From Desulfobacca acetoxidans (lineage in GTDB: Bacteria; Desulfobacterota; Desulfobaccia; Desulfobaccales; 0-14-0-80-60-11), in the NCBI GenBank assembly GCA_020723225.1, contig DYJG01000099.1, positions 1 through 8,057 of the forward strand: a stretch of DNA of 8,057 nucleotides, read 5' to 3'. Shown in pieces: positions 1-4,829 of this stretch. Every line of letters begins with the position of its first letter. The first letter of the stretch is position 1. The notes under the pieces were generated by a model. The model did no database searches and was not told the DNA's origin. It was given only the letters and a program-made list of their open reading frames with translations. The translations under genes were made by a program, and so were the position numbers.

Positions 1-687
1 CTCGGTGAGGCGCAGGTCGTGGGACACCACAATGGAGGTGACTTGCAGGGTCTCTTGCATATGGCGGATCAATCGGCCGATTTCGTCGCAGGTAATGGGG
101 TCGAGGCCCGCGGTGGGCTCATCATAGATGATCAAGTGCGGGTCGAGGGCCAGGCTGCGGGCCAACGCGGCCCGGCGCAGCATGCCTCCGGAGAGTTCCG
201 AAGGCTCCAGGCCTTCCGTTTCCGCCAAACCCACCTGGGACAGCTTCTCATGCACCCGCCGGGCGATCTCCTCCTGGCTCCAATGGGTGTGCTGCACCAT
301 GGGAAAGGCCACGTTCTCGCCCACGGTCATGGAGTCGTAGAGCGCGGAGCCCTGGAACAGATAACCGGTTTGCAGCCTGAGCTCCCGCCAGTCCTTGTCG
401 GATTTGAGCTTGGTGATTTCTTTACCCGCCACGGTGATGCTCCCCTGATCCGGCTCATTCAGCCCCACCAGCATACTGGTCAGCACCGTCTTGCCGGAAC
501 CCGAACGTCCCAAAATCACCAGAGTCTCCCCGGCATAGACGTCCAAATTTACCCCCTGGAGCACCACCTTGCTGCCGAAGGCTTTATATACCCCGCGATA
601 GGAGATCAGCGGGGCCGCGGCCTCTTCGGGCTTTTCCGCCCGGAGGCTAAGGCCAGAGGAGGAGAGTGAGTTTGGTGAGGAAGACAT
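1..687 (-). CDS. mlaF: MlaF-type ABC transporter ATP-binding protein (3' end cut by window)
   Basis: This is the ATPase of an MlaFE-type ABC system, which moves phospholipids between the inner membrane and the periplasmic MCE/MlaD component. The first 229 residues are present and the C-terminus lies beyond the left edge. Visible motifs are Walker A GRSGSGKT (60-67), a Q-loop region reading YLFQGSALYDSMTVGENVAFP-like residues, signature LSGGM (165-169) followed by RRAALAR, Walker B LIIYDEPTAGLDP with D189-E190, and the H-loop VVSHD near the edge. The LSGGM-RRAALAR form is typical of MlaF/Ttg2A rather than other ABC ATPases. The ATG at 687 lies inside mlaE (41-base overlap in another frame), so translation is probably coupled; no strong Shine-Dalgarno precedes it. 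The first ~25 residues are serine-rich and poorly conserved-looking, so a slightly later start is possible. A gene for the MlaD/MCE protein would be expected beyond the left edge. Confidence 0.95.
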   Translation of the reverse strand, partial: MSSSPNSLSSSGLSLRAEKPEEAAAPLISYRGVYKAFGSKVVLQGVNLDVYAGETLVILGRSGSGKTVLTSMLVGLNEPDQGSITVAGKEITKLKSDKDWRELRLQTGYLFQGSALYDSMTVGENVAFPMVQHTHWSQEEIARRVHEKLSQVGLAETEGLEPSELSGGMLRRAALARSLALDPHLIIYDEPTAGLDPITCDEIGRLIRHMQETLQVTSIVVSHDLRLTE

Positions 688-1432
688 CGGATACCAAAAT
701 CAAGAGAATCGCGGCCACCACCGCGGTCTTGGTGGCCTGGCCCACCCCGAAAGTGCCGTGTTCCGTGTTATAGCCATGAAAAGACGCCACTGTGCCGATG
801 ATCATCCCAAAGACCGCGGTCTTGCCGATCCCCGGCAGCACGTCCCGCAAAGTCAGGTACTTGATGGTCAAGGTGTAGTAATAGGTGGGGGTGATGCCCA
901 ATTGTGCCACGCCGATGACCATCCCGCCGATGATGCCGATGATATTCGCGGCCACCGTCAGCAGGGGAAGAATGAGCATGCAGGCCAGGACCCGGGTGAC
1001 CACCAGGTATTTCATGGGATTGACCGCGGACACGGTAAGCGCGTCGATCTGGCTGGTCACCCGCATGGAGCCCAGTTCCGCGCCGATGCCCGAGCCTCCC
1101 CGGGAGGCCAGCATGATGCCCGCCAGCAAAGGCCCCAGCCCCCGCACAAAAGTAAAGGCCACGCTGGTGGAGATGTAATTGGCTGCGCCGAACAGTTTCA
1201 AGACCGTGATCCCCTGCATGGCCAACACCAGCCCCACCGCAAAGGAAGCCACCGCCACCAGGGGCAGGGATTTCACCCCCAGATGGTACATCTGGGCGAT
1301 CACCTCCCGGATGAACCAGGGGGGATGGGTCAAAGTACGGCAGGCCTCCGCGAAAAAGAGGGTCAGATTCCCCATGTAATCCACGAAAGCCATGACCCGG
1401 TGGCCGGCTTTATAGAAAAAAGTGTCCCGCAC
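647..1432 (-). CDS. mlaE: MlaE family ABC transporter permease
   Basis: This is the membrane permease partner of MlaF in an intermembrane lipid transport system. It is 261 residues from a GTG at 1432. Hydrophobic segments lie at about 55-75, 88-112, 140-176, 204-222 and 235-259. The coupling-helix region ELGSMRVTSQIDAL (about 119-132) followed by AVNPMKYLVV, and LGPLLAGIMLASRGGSGIGAE before it, are hallmarks of the MlaE/Ttg2B family. The frame stays open upstream to a TTG at 1504, but that TTG is part of a TTGACA promoter box and the extra residues are AT-rich. Starting at the GTG puts the Gly-His pair at residues 10-11, as I recall for E. coli MlaE (260 residues), so this start fits family length. 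An ATG at 1393 is the alternative (248 residues). Shine-Dalgarno is weak at all of them. The gene heads an mlaE-mlaF operon. Confidence 0.93.
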   Translation of the reverse strand: MRDTFFYKAGHRVMAFVDYMGNLTLFFAEACRTLTHPPWFIREVIAQMYHLGVKSLPLVAVASFAVGLVLAMQGITVLKLFGAANYISTSVAFTFVRGLGPLLAGIMLASRGGSGIGAELGSMRVTSQIDALTVSAVNPMKYLVVTRVLACMLILPLLTVAANIIGIIGGMVIGVAQLGITPTYYYTLTIKYLTLRDVLPGIGKTAVFGMIIGTVASFHGYNTEHGTFGVGQATKTAVVAAILLILVSDVFLTKLTLLLWP

Positions 1433-1475
1433 GCGGTTCTCTATCGGCAGAAAAATAAAAAATATCCAATAATTT

Positions 1476-1504
1476 AAAATAGGCAAAGCCGGAAATCCTG
1501 TCAA
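1476..1504 (-). promoter_or_regulatory. Sigma-70 type promoter for mlaEF
   Basis: On the minus strand a perfect -35 box TTGACA (1504-1499) is followed, after exactly 17 bases, by TATTTT (1481-1476, four of six consensus -10 positions). Transcription would begin near 1469, leaving a leader of about 37 bases before the GTG at 1432. The boxes lie within the open frame upstream of mlaE, which argues against the TTG at 1504 as a start codon. This is a pattern call only. Confidence 0.55.
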
Positions 1505-1524
1505 GAGATAAGGTTTCAGCGGGC

Positions 1525-1580
1525 AGCTTTCAGCTTTTCGCTTTTCGCTTTTTATTTTTTACTTTTTACTTTTTACTTTT
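1525..1580. repeat. Eight in-register 7-bp repeats (NRCTTTT)
   Basis: Eight consecutive heptamers run without a gap: AGCTTTC, AGCTTTT, CGCTTTT, CGCTTTT, TATTTTT, TACTTTT, TACTTTT, TACTTTT. The T-tract half is constant and the first two to three bases vary in blocks, as if units were amplified locally. Near copies recur at 1612-1627. The array sits in the divergent spacer between mlaE and the NifA-like gene. A 7-base period does not match the helical turn (about 10.5 bp), so simple DNA bending is not an obvious explanation. Function is unknown. Confidence 0.8.
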
Positions 1581-1661
1581 AGATTCTTTCTTTGCGCATT
1601 TGCATTAGGCTTATTTTTTTACTTTTTCGATCAGAAATTATACATTTATGCTGATTTATTC

Positions 1662-1698
1662 TTGCGAAAATGTAGAATTATGATATTGTCTAGACAAT
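1662..1698 (+). promoter_or_regulatory. Possible promoter with overlapping palindromic operator upstream of nifA-like gene
   Basis: ATTGTCTAGACAAT (1685-1698) is a perfect 14-bp palindrome, the shape of a site for a dimeric regulator. It overlaps a weak promoter-like pair, TTGCGA (1662-1667) and TATTGT (1684-1689) with 16 bases between, so a bound protein could block transcription. The start codon lies 23 bases beyond the palindrome. The -10 and -35 matches are poor and a second -10-like TAGAAT occurs at 1673, so the palindrome is firmer than the promoter. Confidence 0.35.
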
Positions 1699-1721
1699 TT
1701 TGCACATAGGGGATTACGAAA

Positions 1722-3287
1722 ATGCCCATGGAAAACTTAACCCTGCTCTATGACATTACCCAGGCCATGACCGCACCCGGCTCCCTGCCCCGCAGTCTCG
1801 ACCAGGTCCTGCAGATTCTGGCCCAGAAAATGGGGATGCGCCGGGGCACCATCACCATCCTCAACCCCGAGACCGCGGAATTACAGATCGAAGTGGCCCA
1901 CGGCCTCACCGCCGAAGCCCGGCGCCGGGGCCGCTACAAACTCGGGGAGGGCATCACCGGCCGGGTAGTGGAGACCGGCGAGCCCGCGGTGGTCCCCCGG
2001 GTGAGCCAGGAGCCCCTGTTTCTGAACCGCACCCGCTCCCGGGGCCGGGAAAAAGACGAAATCTCGTTTTTGTGCGTGCCCATCAAGATCCACCACCAGA
2101 CCATCGGCGCCCTGAGCGTTGACCGGCTGCACCGGGACCTGGACCTGGACAAGGATTTGCGCCTGCTTACCATCATCGCCTCCATCATCGCCCAGACCGT
2201 AAACGGCCTGATGCTCATCGACCGGGAGAAGGACCGGCTCCGGGATGAAAATCTCAAGCTCAAAGGCGAGTTGCAGGGCCGCTACCAGGTGGGAAACATC
2301 ATCGGCACCTCCGGCCGCATGCGCCAGGTTTTTGAGATGATCCAGCGGGTGGCCAAGAGCAACGCCACCATCCTGATCAGGGGGGAATCCGGCACCGGCA
2401 AGGAATTGGTGGCCTCAGCGCTCCATTACAACAGCCAGCGCGCGTCCAAGCCCTTCATCAAGGTGAACATCGCGGCCCTGCCGGAAACTTTGGTGGAAAG
2501 CGAACTCTTCGGCCATGAACGGGGCGCGTTCACCGGCGCGCTGCAACGCAAGCAGGGCCGTTTCGAGCTGGCCCAGGGGGGCACCATCTTCCTGGATGAA
2601 ATCGGCGACCTCACTCCCACCGTGCAGCTCAAGCTTCTCAGGGTCATCCAGGAGCGGGAATTCACCCGCCTGGGGGGCACCTCGACGCTTAAGGCCGACG
2701 TGCGCCTCATCGCCGCCACCCATCGGGACCTGGAGCGGGGCGTGGCCGAAGGGGGGTTCCGGGAAGACCTCTATTACCGGCTCAACGTCTTTCCCATTTA
2801 TCTGCCCCCCTTGCGGGAGCGCCGCGCCGACATTCCCCTGTTGGCCGACCACTTCCTGAACAAATACACCGCGGAGCACCAGAAGCCGGGGCTGCGCCTC
2901 TCCGCGCCGGCCCTGGACCTGCTCATGCAATACCCCTGGCCCGGCAACGTCCGGGAGCTGGAAAACATCATCGAACGCGCGGTGCTGGTGTGCGACGAGG
3001 ACACTATCCTCAGCGTGCACCTGCCCCGCAGCCTGCAGCGCCAGGAACCCGGGGAGATCAGAAACAGCCTGGCCATGCAGGTGGCCAACCTGGAGCGGGA
3101 GCTGATCTCCGAAGCCCTGCGGCAAAGCCGGGGCAACCAGAGCCAGGCCGCCAAGATGCTGGACACCAGCCTGCGGATTTTAGGTTATAAAATCAAGCAA
3201 TACGACCTGGACTACAAACGCTTCCGGGCCGCGGGCAAGCATCCGCCTTATCCGGGGGGAGAGAAGACCGCGGGGGAAGGATATTGA
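1722..3287 (+). CDS. nifA: NifA-family sigma-54-dependent transcriptional activator
   Basis: This is a bacterial enhancer-binding protein that uses ATP hydrolysis to open promoters bound by sigma-54 RNA polymerase. Its 521 residues show an N-terminal GAF sensor domain (about 24-160), an AAA+ domain with Walker A GESGTGKE (221-228), the sigma-54 contact loop GAFTGA (268-273), Walker B GTIFLDEIGD (287-296) and PWPGNVREL (406-414), then a C-terminal Fis-type helix-turn-helix (about 461-500, ending RILGYKIKQY). The GAF sequence (MGMRRGTITIL, EGITGRVVETGEP, EPLFLNRT) matches what I know of NifA, the nitrogenase activator. The linker between AAA+ and HTH lacks the cysteine cluster of oxygen-sensing rhizobial NifA, so oxygen control, if any, would be indirect. 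AGGGGA eight bases before the ATG supports this start over the ATG two codons later. No nif genes lie in the window, so the target could differ; the family call is firm, the symbol less so. Confidence 0.93.
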   Translation: MPMENLTLLYDITQAMTAPGSLPRSLDQVLQILAQKMGMRRGTITILNPETAELQIEVAHGLTAEARRRGRYKLGEGITGRVVETGEPAVVPRVSQEPLFLNRTRSRGREKDEISFLCVPIKIHHQTIGALSVDRLHRDLDLDKDLRLLTIIASIIAQTVNGLMLIDREKDRLRDENLKLKGELQGRYQVGNIIGTSGRMRQVFEMIQRVAKSNATILIRGESGTGKELVASALHYNSQRASKPFIKVNIAALPETLVESELFGHERGAFTGALQRKQGRFELAQGGTIFLDEIGDLTPTVQLKLLRVIQEREFTRLGGTSTLKADVRLIAATHRDLERGVAEGGFREDLYYRLNVFPIYLPPLRERRADIPLLADHFLNKYTAEHQKPGLRLSAPALDLLMQYPWPGNVRELENIIERAVLVCDEDTILSVHLPRSLQRQEPGEIRNSLAMQVANLERELISEALRQSRGNQSQAAKMLDTSLRILGYKIKQYDLDYKRFRAAGKHPPYPGGEKTAGEGY

Positions 3288-3290
3288 GGG

Positions 3291-3318
3291 GTCTTCGGTC
3301 TTTGGTCCTCGGTTAAAG
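3291..3318. repeat. Degenerate 7-bp repeats (GTCYTYG)
   Basis: Directly after the NifA-like stop codon lie GTCTTCG, GTCTTTG, GTCCTCG and a diverged GTTAAAG in perfect 7-base register. The unit sequence differs from the arrays at 1525 and 3331 but the period is the same. No hairpin with a T-run is visible here, so this is not an evident terminator. Confidence 0.6.
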
Positions 3319-3330
3319 AATCGAGCCTCA

Positions 3331-3351
3331 ATGAAAAATGAAAAAAGAAAA
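3331..3351. repeat. Three 7-bp repeats (ATGAAAA)
   Basis: ATGAAAA, ATGAAAA and AAGAAAA follow one another in register and abut the left arm of the hairpin element at 3352. This is the third spacer block in the window with a 7-base period. Confidence 0.55.
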
Positions 3352-3393
3352 GGACAAGCACTATTTTTTTTCAATAAACAGTGTCCTGTCCCT
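3352..3393. repeat. REP-like inverted repeat, degraded copy
   Basis: GGACAAGCACT (3352-3362) and AGTGTCCTGTCC (3380-3391) form an imperfect inverted repeat around an A/T loop beginning ATTTTTTTTCAATAAA. Arms, loop and the flanking A-rich left side match the better copy at 4047-4086 (GGGACAGACAC, ATTTTTTTCGATAAA, GTGTCTGTCCC), so both belong to one dispersed element. Elements of this look are commonly REP sequences mobilised in trans by RAYT (Y1/HUH) transposases; no such transposase is in the window. Position: between the NifA-like gene and the first toxin/DUF2283 module. Confidence 0.6.
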
Positions 3394-3410
3394 ATGTCAG
3401 TCATATTTTC

Positions 3411-3473
3411 ATGGTGAAGATTATGGATGACCGGGGCATTGAGAGTTTTTTGAAGATCATCCGGGTGGATTAA
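3411..3473 (+). CDS. 20-codon reading frame, possible leader or gene remnant
   Basis: A short frame starts ATGGTGAAG and encodes MVKIMDDRGIESFLKIIRVD before a TAA. That TAA forms the first bases of the TAAGGA Shine-Dalgarno of the following gene, whose ATG is 11 bases after the stop. Such an arrangement permits translational coupling. No clear Shine-Dalgarno precedes this frame. It could be a leader peptide, the surviving C-terminus of a gene truncated by the neighbouring hairpin element (the frame is open back to a stop at 3375), or chance. I do not recognise the sequence. Confidence 0.25.
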   Translation: MVKIMDDRGIESFLKIIRVD

Positions 3474-3484
3474 GGATAGATGAA

Positions 3485-3787
3485 ATGATAGATTTAATCC
3501 ATTCGGTAAATAAAGTACCCATCCGCCTGACCGATGAGCGCTGGGCGCATATCACCGAAGAGCATTGTGAGCTGGCTGGCTTGCGCCTGGAGGTTCTGGA
3601 GACCGTGGCCAACCCGGACCGGGTCCTGGCCGGAGGGGAAGGGGAACTTCTGGCAGTGCGGGAATTATTCCCCGGTAAACACCTGGCGGTAGTTTATCGG
3701 GAACTGGCGGGGGACGGTTTCATCATCACCGCGTTCCTGACCAGTAAGACGAAGGCCCTGAAAAAGAGGAAACAGCTATGGCCCTAG
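3485..3787 (+). CDS. Putative RNase-type toxin (PBECR/barnase-EndoU-RelE-like), partner of DUF2283
   Basis: This is a 100-residue soluble protein with no signal peptide or membrane segment. The N-terminal motif VPIRLTDERWAHITEEH (11-27, with R18, W20, H22 and H27) and the C-terminal strand VVYRE...DGFIITAFLTSK (69-88) match a widespread small family that I associate with the barnase/EndoU/colicin E5/RelE-like nuclease folds (PBECR group) and DUF4258-like toxins. The exact family is from memory and uncertain. AAGGA eight bases upstream supports the ATG at 3485. Its last 10 bases overlap the start of the DUF2283 gene, so the two are translationally coupled in a toxin-first order. The basic C-terminus (KTKALKKRKQ) would suit RNA binding. 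Likely role: toxin-like nuclease of a two-gene module; a housekeeping RNA-binding role cannot be excluded. Confidence 0.7.
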   Translation: MIDLIHSVNKVPIRLTDERWAHITEEHCELAGLRLEVLETVANPDRVLAGGEGELLAVRELFPGKHLAVVYRELAGDGFIITAFLTSKTKALKKRKQLWP

Positions 3788-4005
3788 AAATGGTGGAAGA
3801 ATATTTAAAGATTATTCCCGCGGTCAAAGGAGCGCCCCAGAAATATTTATGGTCCTCCTATGACGCTGAAGCCGATGTTCTTTACATCAACTTTAAGAAA
3901 CCCAGCCATGCCACCGACAGCGAACTGACTGACAATGATATCATCATCCGTTACGAAGGCGAAGAAATCATCGGTTTAACCGTGTTGCACGCCAGTAAAC
4001 GATAA
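3778..4005 (+). CDS. DUF2283 family protein, putative antitoxin (module 1)
   Basis: This is a 75-residue protein. Residues 25-72 carry the DUF2283 pattern: SYDAEADVLYINF, an acidic stretch with ELTDNDIIIRYEGEEIIGLTVLHAS. DUF2283 proteins are small beta-rich proteins often encoded next to DUF4258-like or RelE-like genes and suspected to be antitoxins; biochemical proof is thin. The acidic character fits pairing with the basic upstream protein. AGAGGA sits seven bases before the ATG, inside the upstream gene, and the 10-base overlap argues for fixed co-production. Compared with the second DUF2283 gene here it has an extra N-terminal helix-like segment (MALEMVEEYLKIIPAV) that may be partner-specific. 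Confidence 0.8.
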   Translation: MALEMVEEYLKIIPAVKGAPQKYLWSSYDAEADVLYINFKKPSHATDSELTDNDIIIRYEGEEIIGLTVLHASKR

Positions 4006-4046
4006 AGATGGAGGACCCAGGCCGGCATAGAAAATAGAGGAAAAAA

Positions 4047-4086
4047 GGGACAGACACTATTTTTTTCGATAAATGGTGTCTGTCCC
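4047..4086. repeat. REP-like hairpin between convergent modules
   Basis: GGGACAGACAC (4047-4057) is an exact inverted repeat of GTGTCTGTCCC (4076-4086). The pairing continues inward through one T-G wobble and ATTT/AAAT, giving a 16-bp stem with an 8-base loop. The hairpin is preceded by six A and followed by TAATTTT. It lies 41 bases after module 1 and 30 bases before the end of module 2, so it could also act as a two-way terminator for the convergent gene pairs. It shares arms and loop with the element at 3352 and its right half with 6540. Confidence 0.8.
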
Positions 4087-4116
4087 TAATTTTCTACTAA
4101 TTTTAATTATTATGAA

Positions 4117-4335
4117 CTACGCGGCAATTATCTGTTCACATGCTGGGAGTTTGCTCAGAATAAGCTTTTTCAGCTCCACCTTCTTGCTGGCATTGTCGAT
4201 ATCGATGCCCACCAAACGCCCTTGGGCGTCGTAATCCAGCACCACTCCCTCGGAAATCTCCCGACTCTCTGCGCTCGGCTGCTCGGATAGATCGATGTAC
4301 AGGGAATCAGTATCCGGATAGTAGCTGATCTTCAT
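4117..4335 (-). CDS. DUF2283 family protein, putative antitoxin (module 2)
   Basis: This 72-residue protein has the textbook DUF2283 pattern: MKISYYPDTDSLYIDLSEQP (1-20), then EISEGVVLDYDAQGRLVGIDIDNASK (27-52) and a helical tail. The family is presumed to act as the antidote of a neighbouring small toxin. Its ATG overlaps the stop of the upstream gene as ATGA (4332-4335) and GAGGA lies eight bases upstream within that gene, both signs of coupled translation. It is clearly divergent from the 75-residue DUF2283 protein of module 1, so the two modules are not a recent duplication. Confidence 0.85.
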   Translation of the reverse strand: MKISYYPDTDSLYIDLSEQPSAESREISEGVVLDYDAQGRLVGIDIDNASKKVELKKLILSKLPACEQIIAA

Positions 4336-4574
4336 TCTTTGAATCCTCTATCTGGAAAGGCATTGTGGATGGTGACCTTGTCTTCGAGGGTAACAACCCT
4401 CAGGACTCTTCCTTCAAGCTCTTTTACTCGCCCCCAAAATCGCCACCTGTTGCCTTCTTGCGACTCGATTCTGATGGGATTTTCCAAAACCTGAATGCAC
4501 CATTCTTTTTGAATATAGGGCCTTTTCCGCAGCACTTCATTCTCAAAATACGGGGTATATTTGTATTTTGACAT
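4332..4574 (-). CDS. Putative small toxin paired with DUF2283 (module 2)
   Basis: This is an 80-residue soluble basic protein when started at the ATG at 4574 (MSKYKYTPYFENEVLRKRPYI). In-frame alternatives are an ATG at 4598 and a TTG at 4601; none has a clear Shine-Dalgarno, and the chosen start is based on where family-like sequence begins. Conserved-looking parts are YFENEVLRKRPYIQKEWC, WRFWGRVKELEGRVLRVVTLED and the C-terminal TIHNAFPDRGFK, with Arg, His and aromatic residues of the kind used by small RNA-cleaving toxins. I associate this family with DUF4258-like proteins adjoining DUF2283, but I cannot name it securely. It is unrelated at sequence level to the toxin-like protein of module 1. 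It precedes and overlaps its DUF2283 partner by four bases. Confidence 0.7.
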   Translation of the reverse strand: MSKYKYTPYFENEVLRKRPYIQKEWCIQVLENPIRIESQEGNRWRFWGRVKELEGRVLRVVTLEDKVTIHNAFPDRGFKE

Positions 4575-4772
4575 ATCAAAATATACGCCTTTAATCATCA
4601 AAAAGCTAAGAGAATTATTAAAGAAAACGCGGAAATTACCTCCCCTCTCAATTAGCCTTGAAAAACCTTGTCTTTTCTATAGCAGAATCCCCGATTAGTG
4701 CTTACATATCTGATAAACACTGGACTTCCCGGATTAAGGAACGCACCATCTTTCGCCCTTGCTCCAATTTTT

Positions 4773-4790
4773 ACGAAAAACGAAAAACGC
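4773..4790. repeat. Short 7-bp repeat (ACGAAAA)
   Basis: Two exact copies of ACGAAAA plus a partial third (ACGC) lie in the leader of the glutamate-synthase-like gene. The sequence is close to the reverse complement of the CGCTTTT units at 1539-1552, pointing to a common repeat family. It lies in the open frame upstream of the true start and would encode TKNEKR-like residues, which supports a later start. Confidence 0.4.
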
Positions 4791-4814
4791 CAAGTCAAAC
4801 TTCAAACCGTCTCC

Positions 4815-4822
4815 AAGGAGGG
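4815..4822 (+). promoter_or_regulatory. Strong Shine-Dalgarno deciding the 4830 start
   Basis: AAGGAGGG lies seven bases before the ATG at 4830. It selects this ATG over an in-frame ATG at 4698, which would add 44 residues of low-complexity, non-family sequence. Confidence 0.85.
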
Positions 4823-4829
4823 TAATAAC

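Noticed and set aside
758..1477. Long open frame on the plus strand across mlaE (239 codons)
   Set aside because: It is a shadow of mlaE in GC-rich DNA. The protein is rich in His, Gln and Asp with no family resemblance and no Shine-Dalgarno. The same applies to other long antisense frames across the NifA-like and glutamate-synthase-like genes (for example 2415-3125 and 4734-5672 on the minus strand).
1525..1580. CRISPR array
   Set aside because: The repeats are 7 bp and contiguous, with no spacers and no cas genes.
1505..1721. Sigma-54 promoter or NifA activator sites in the spacers
   Set aside because: No TGGCAC-N5-TTGC-like element or TGT-N10-ACA site was found in the spacers before the NifA-like gene, the toxin modules or the glutamate-synthase-like gene.
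4638..4646. Strong Shine-Dalgarno-like AGGGGAGGT on the minus strand
   Set aside because: No ATG, GTG or TTG follows within a usable distance, and the toxin gene start lies more than 40 bases downstream.
4698..4829. 44-residue N-terminal extension of the glutamate-synthase-like protein
   Set aside because: The upstream ATG has no Shine-Dalgarno and the extension runs through a 7-bp repeat. The ATG at 4830 has AAGGAGGG at ideal spacing.
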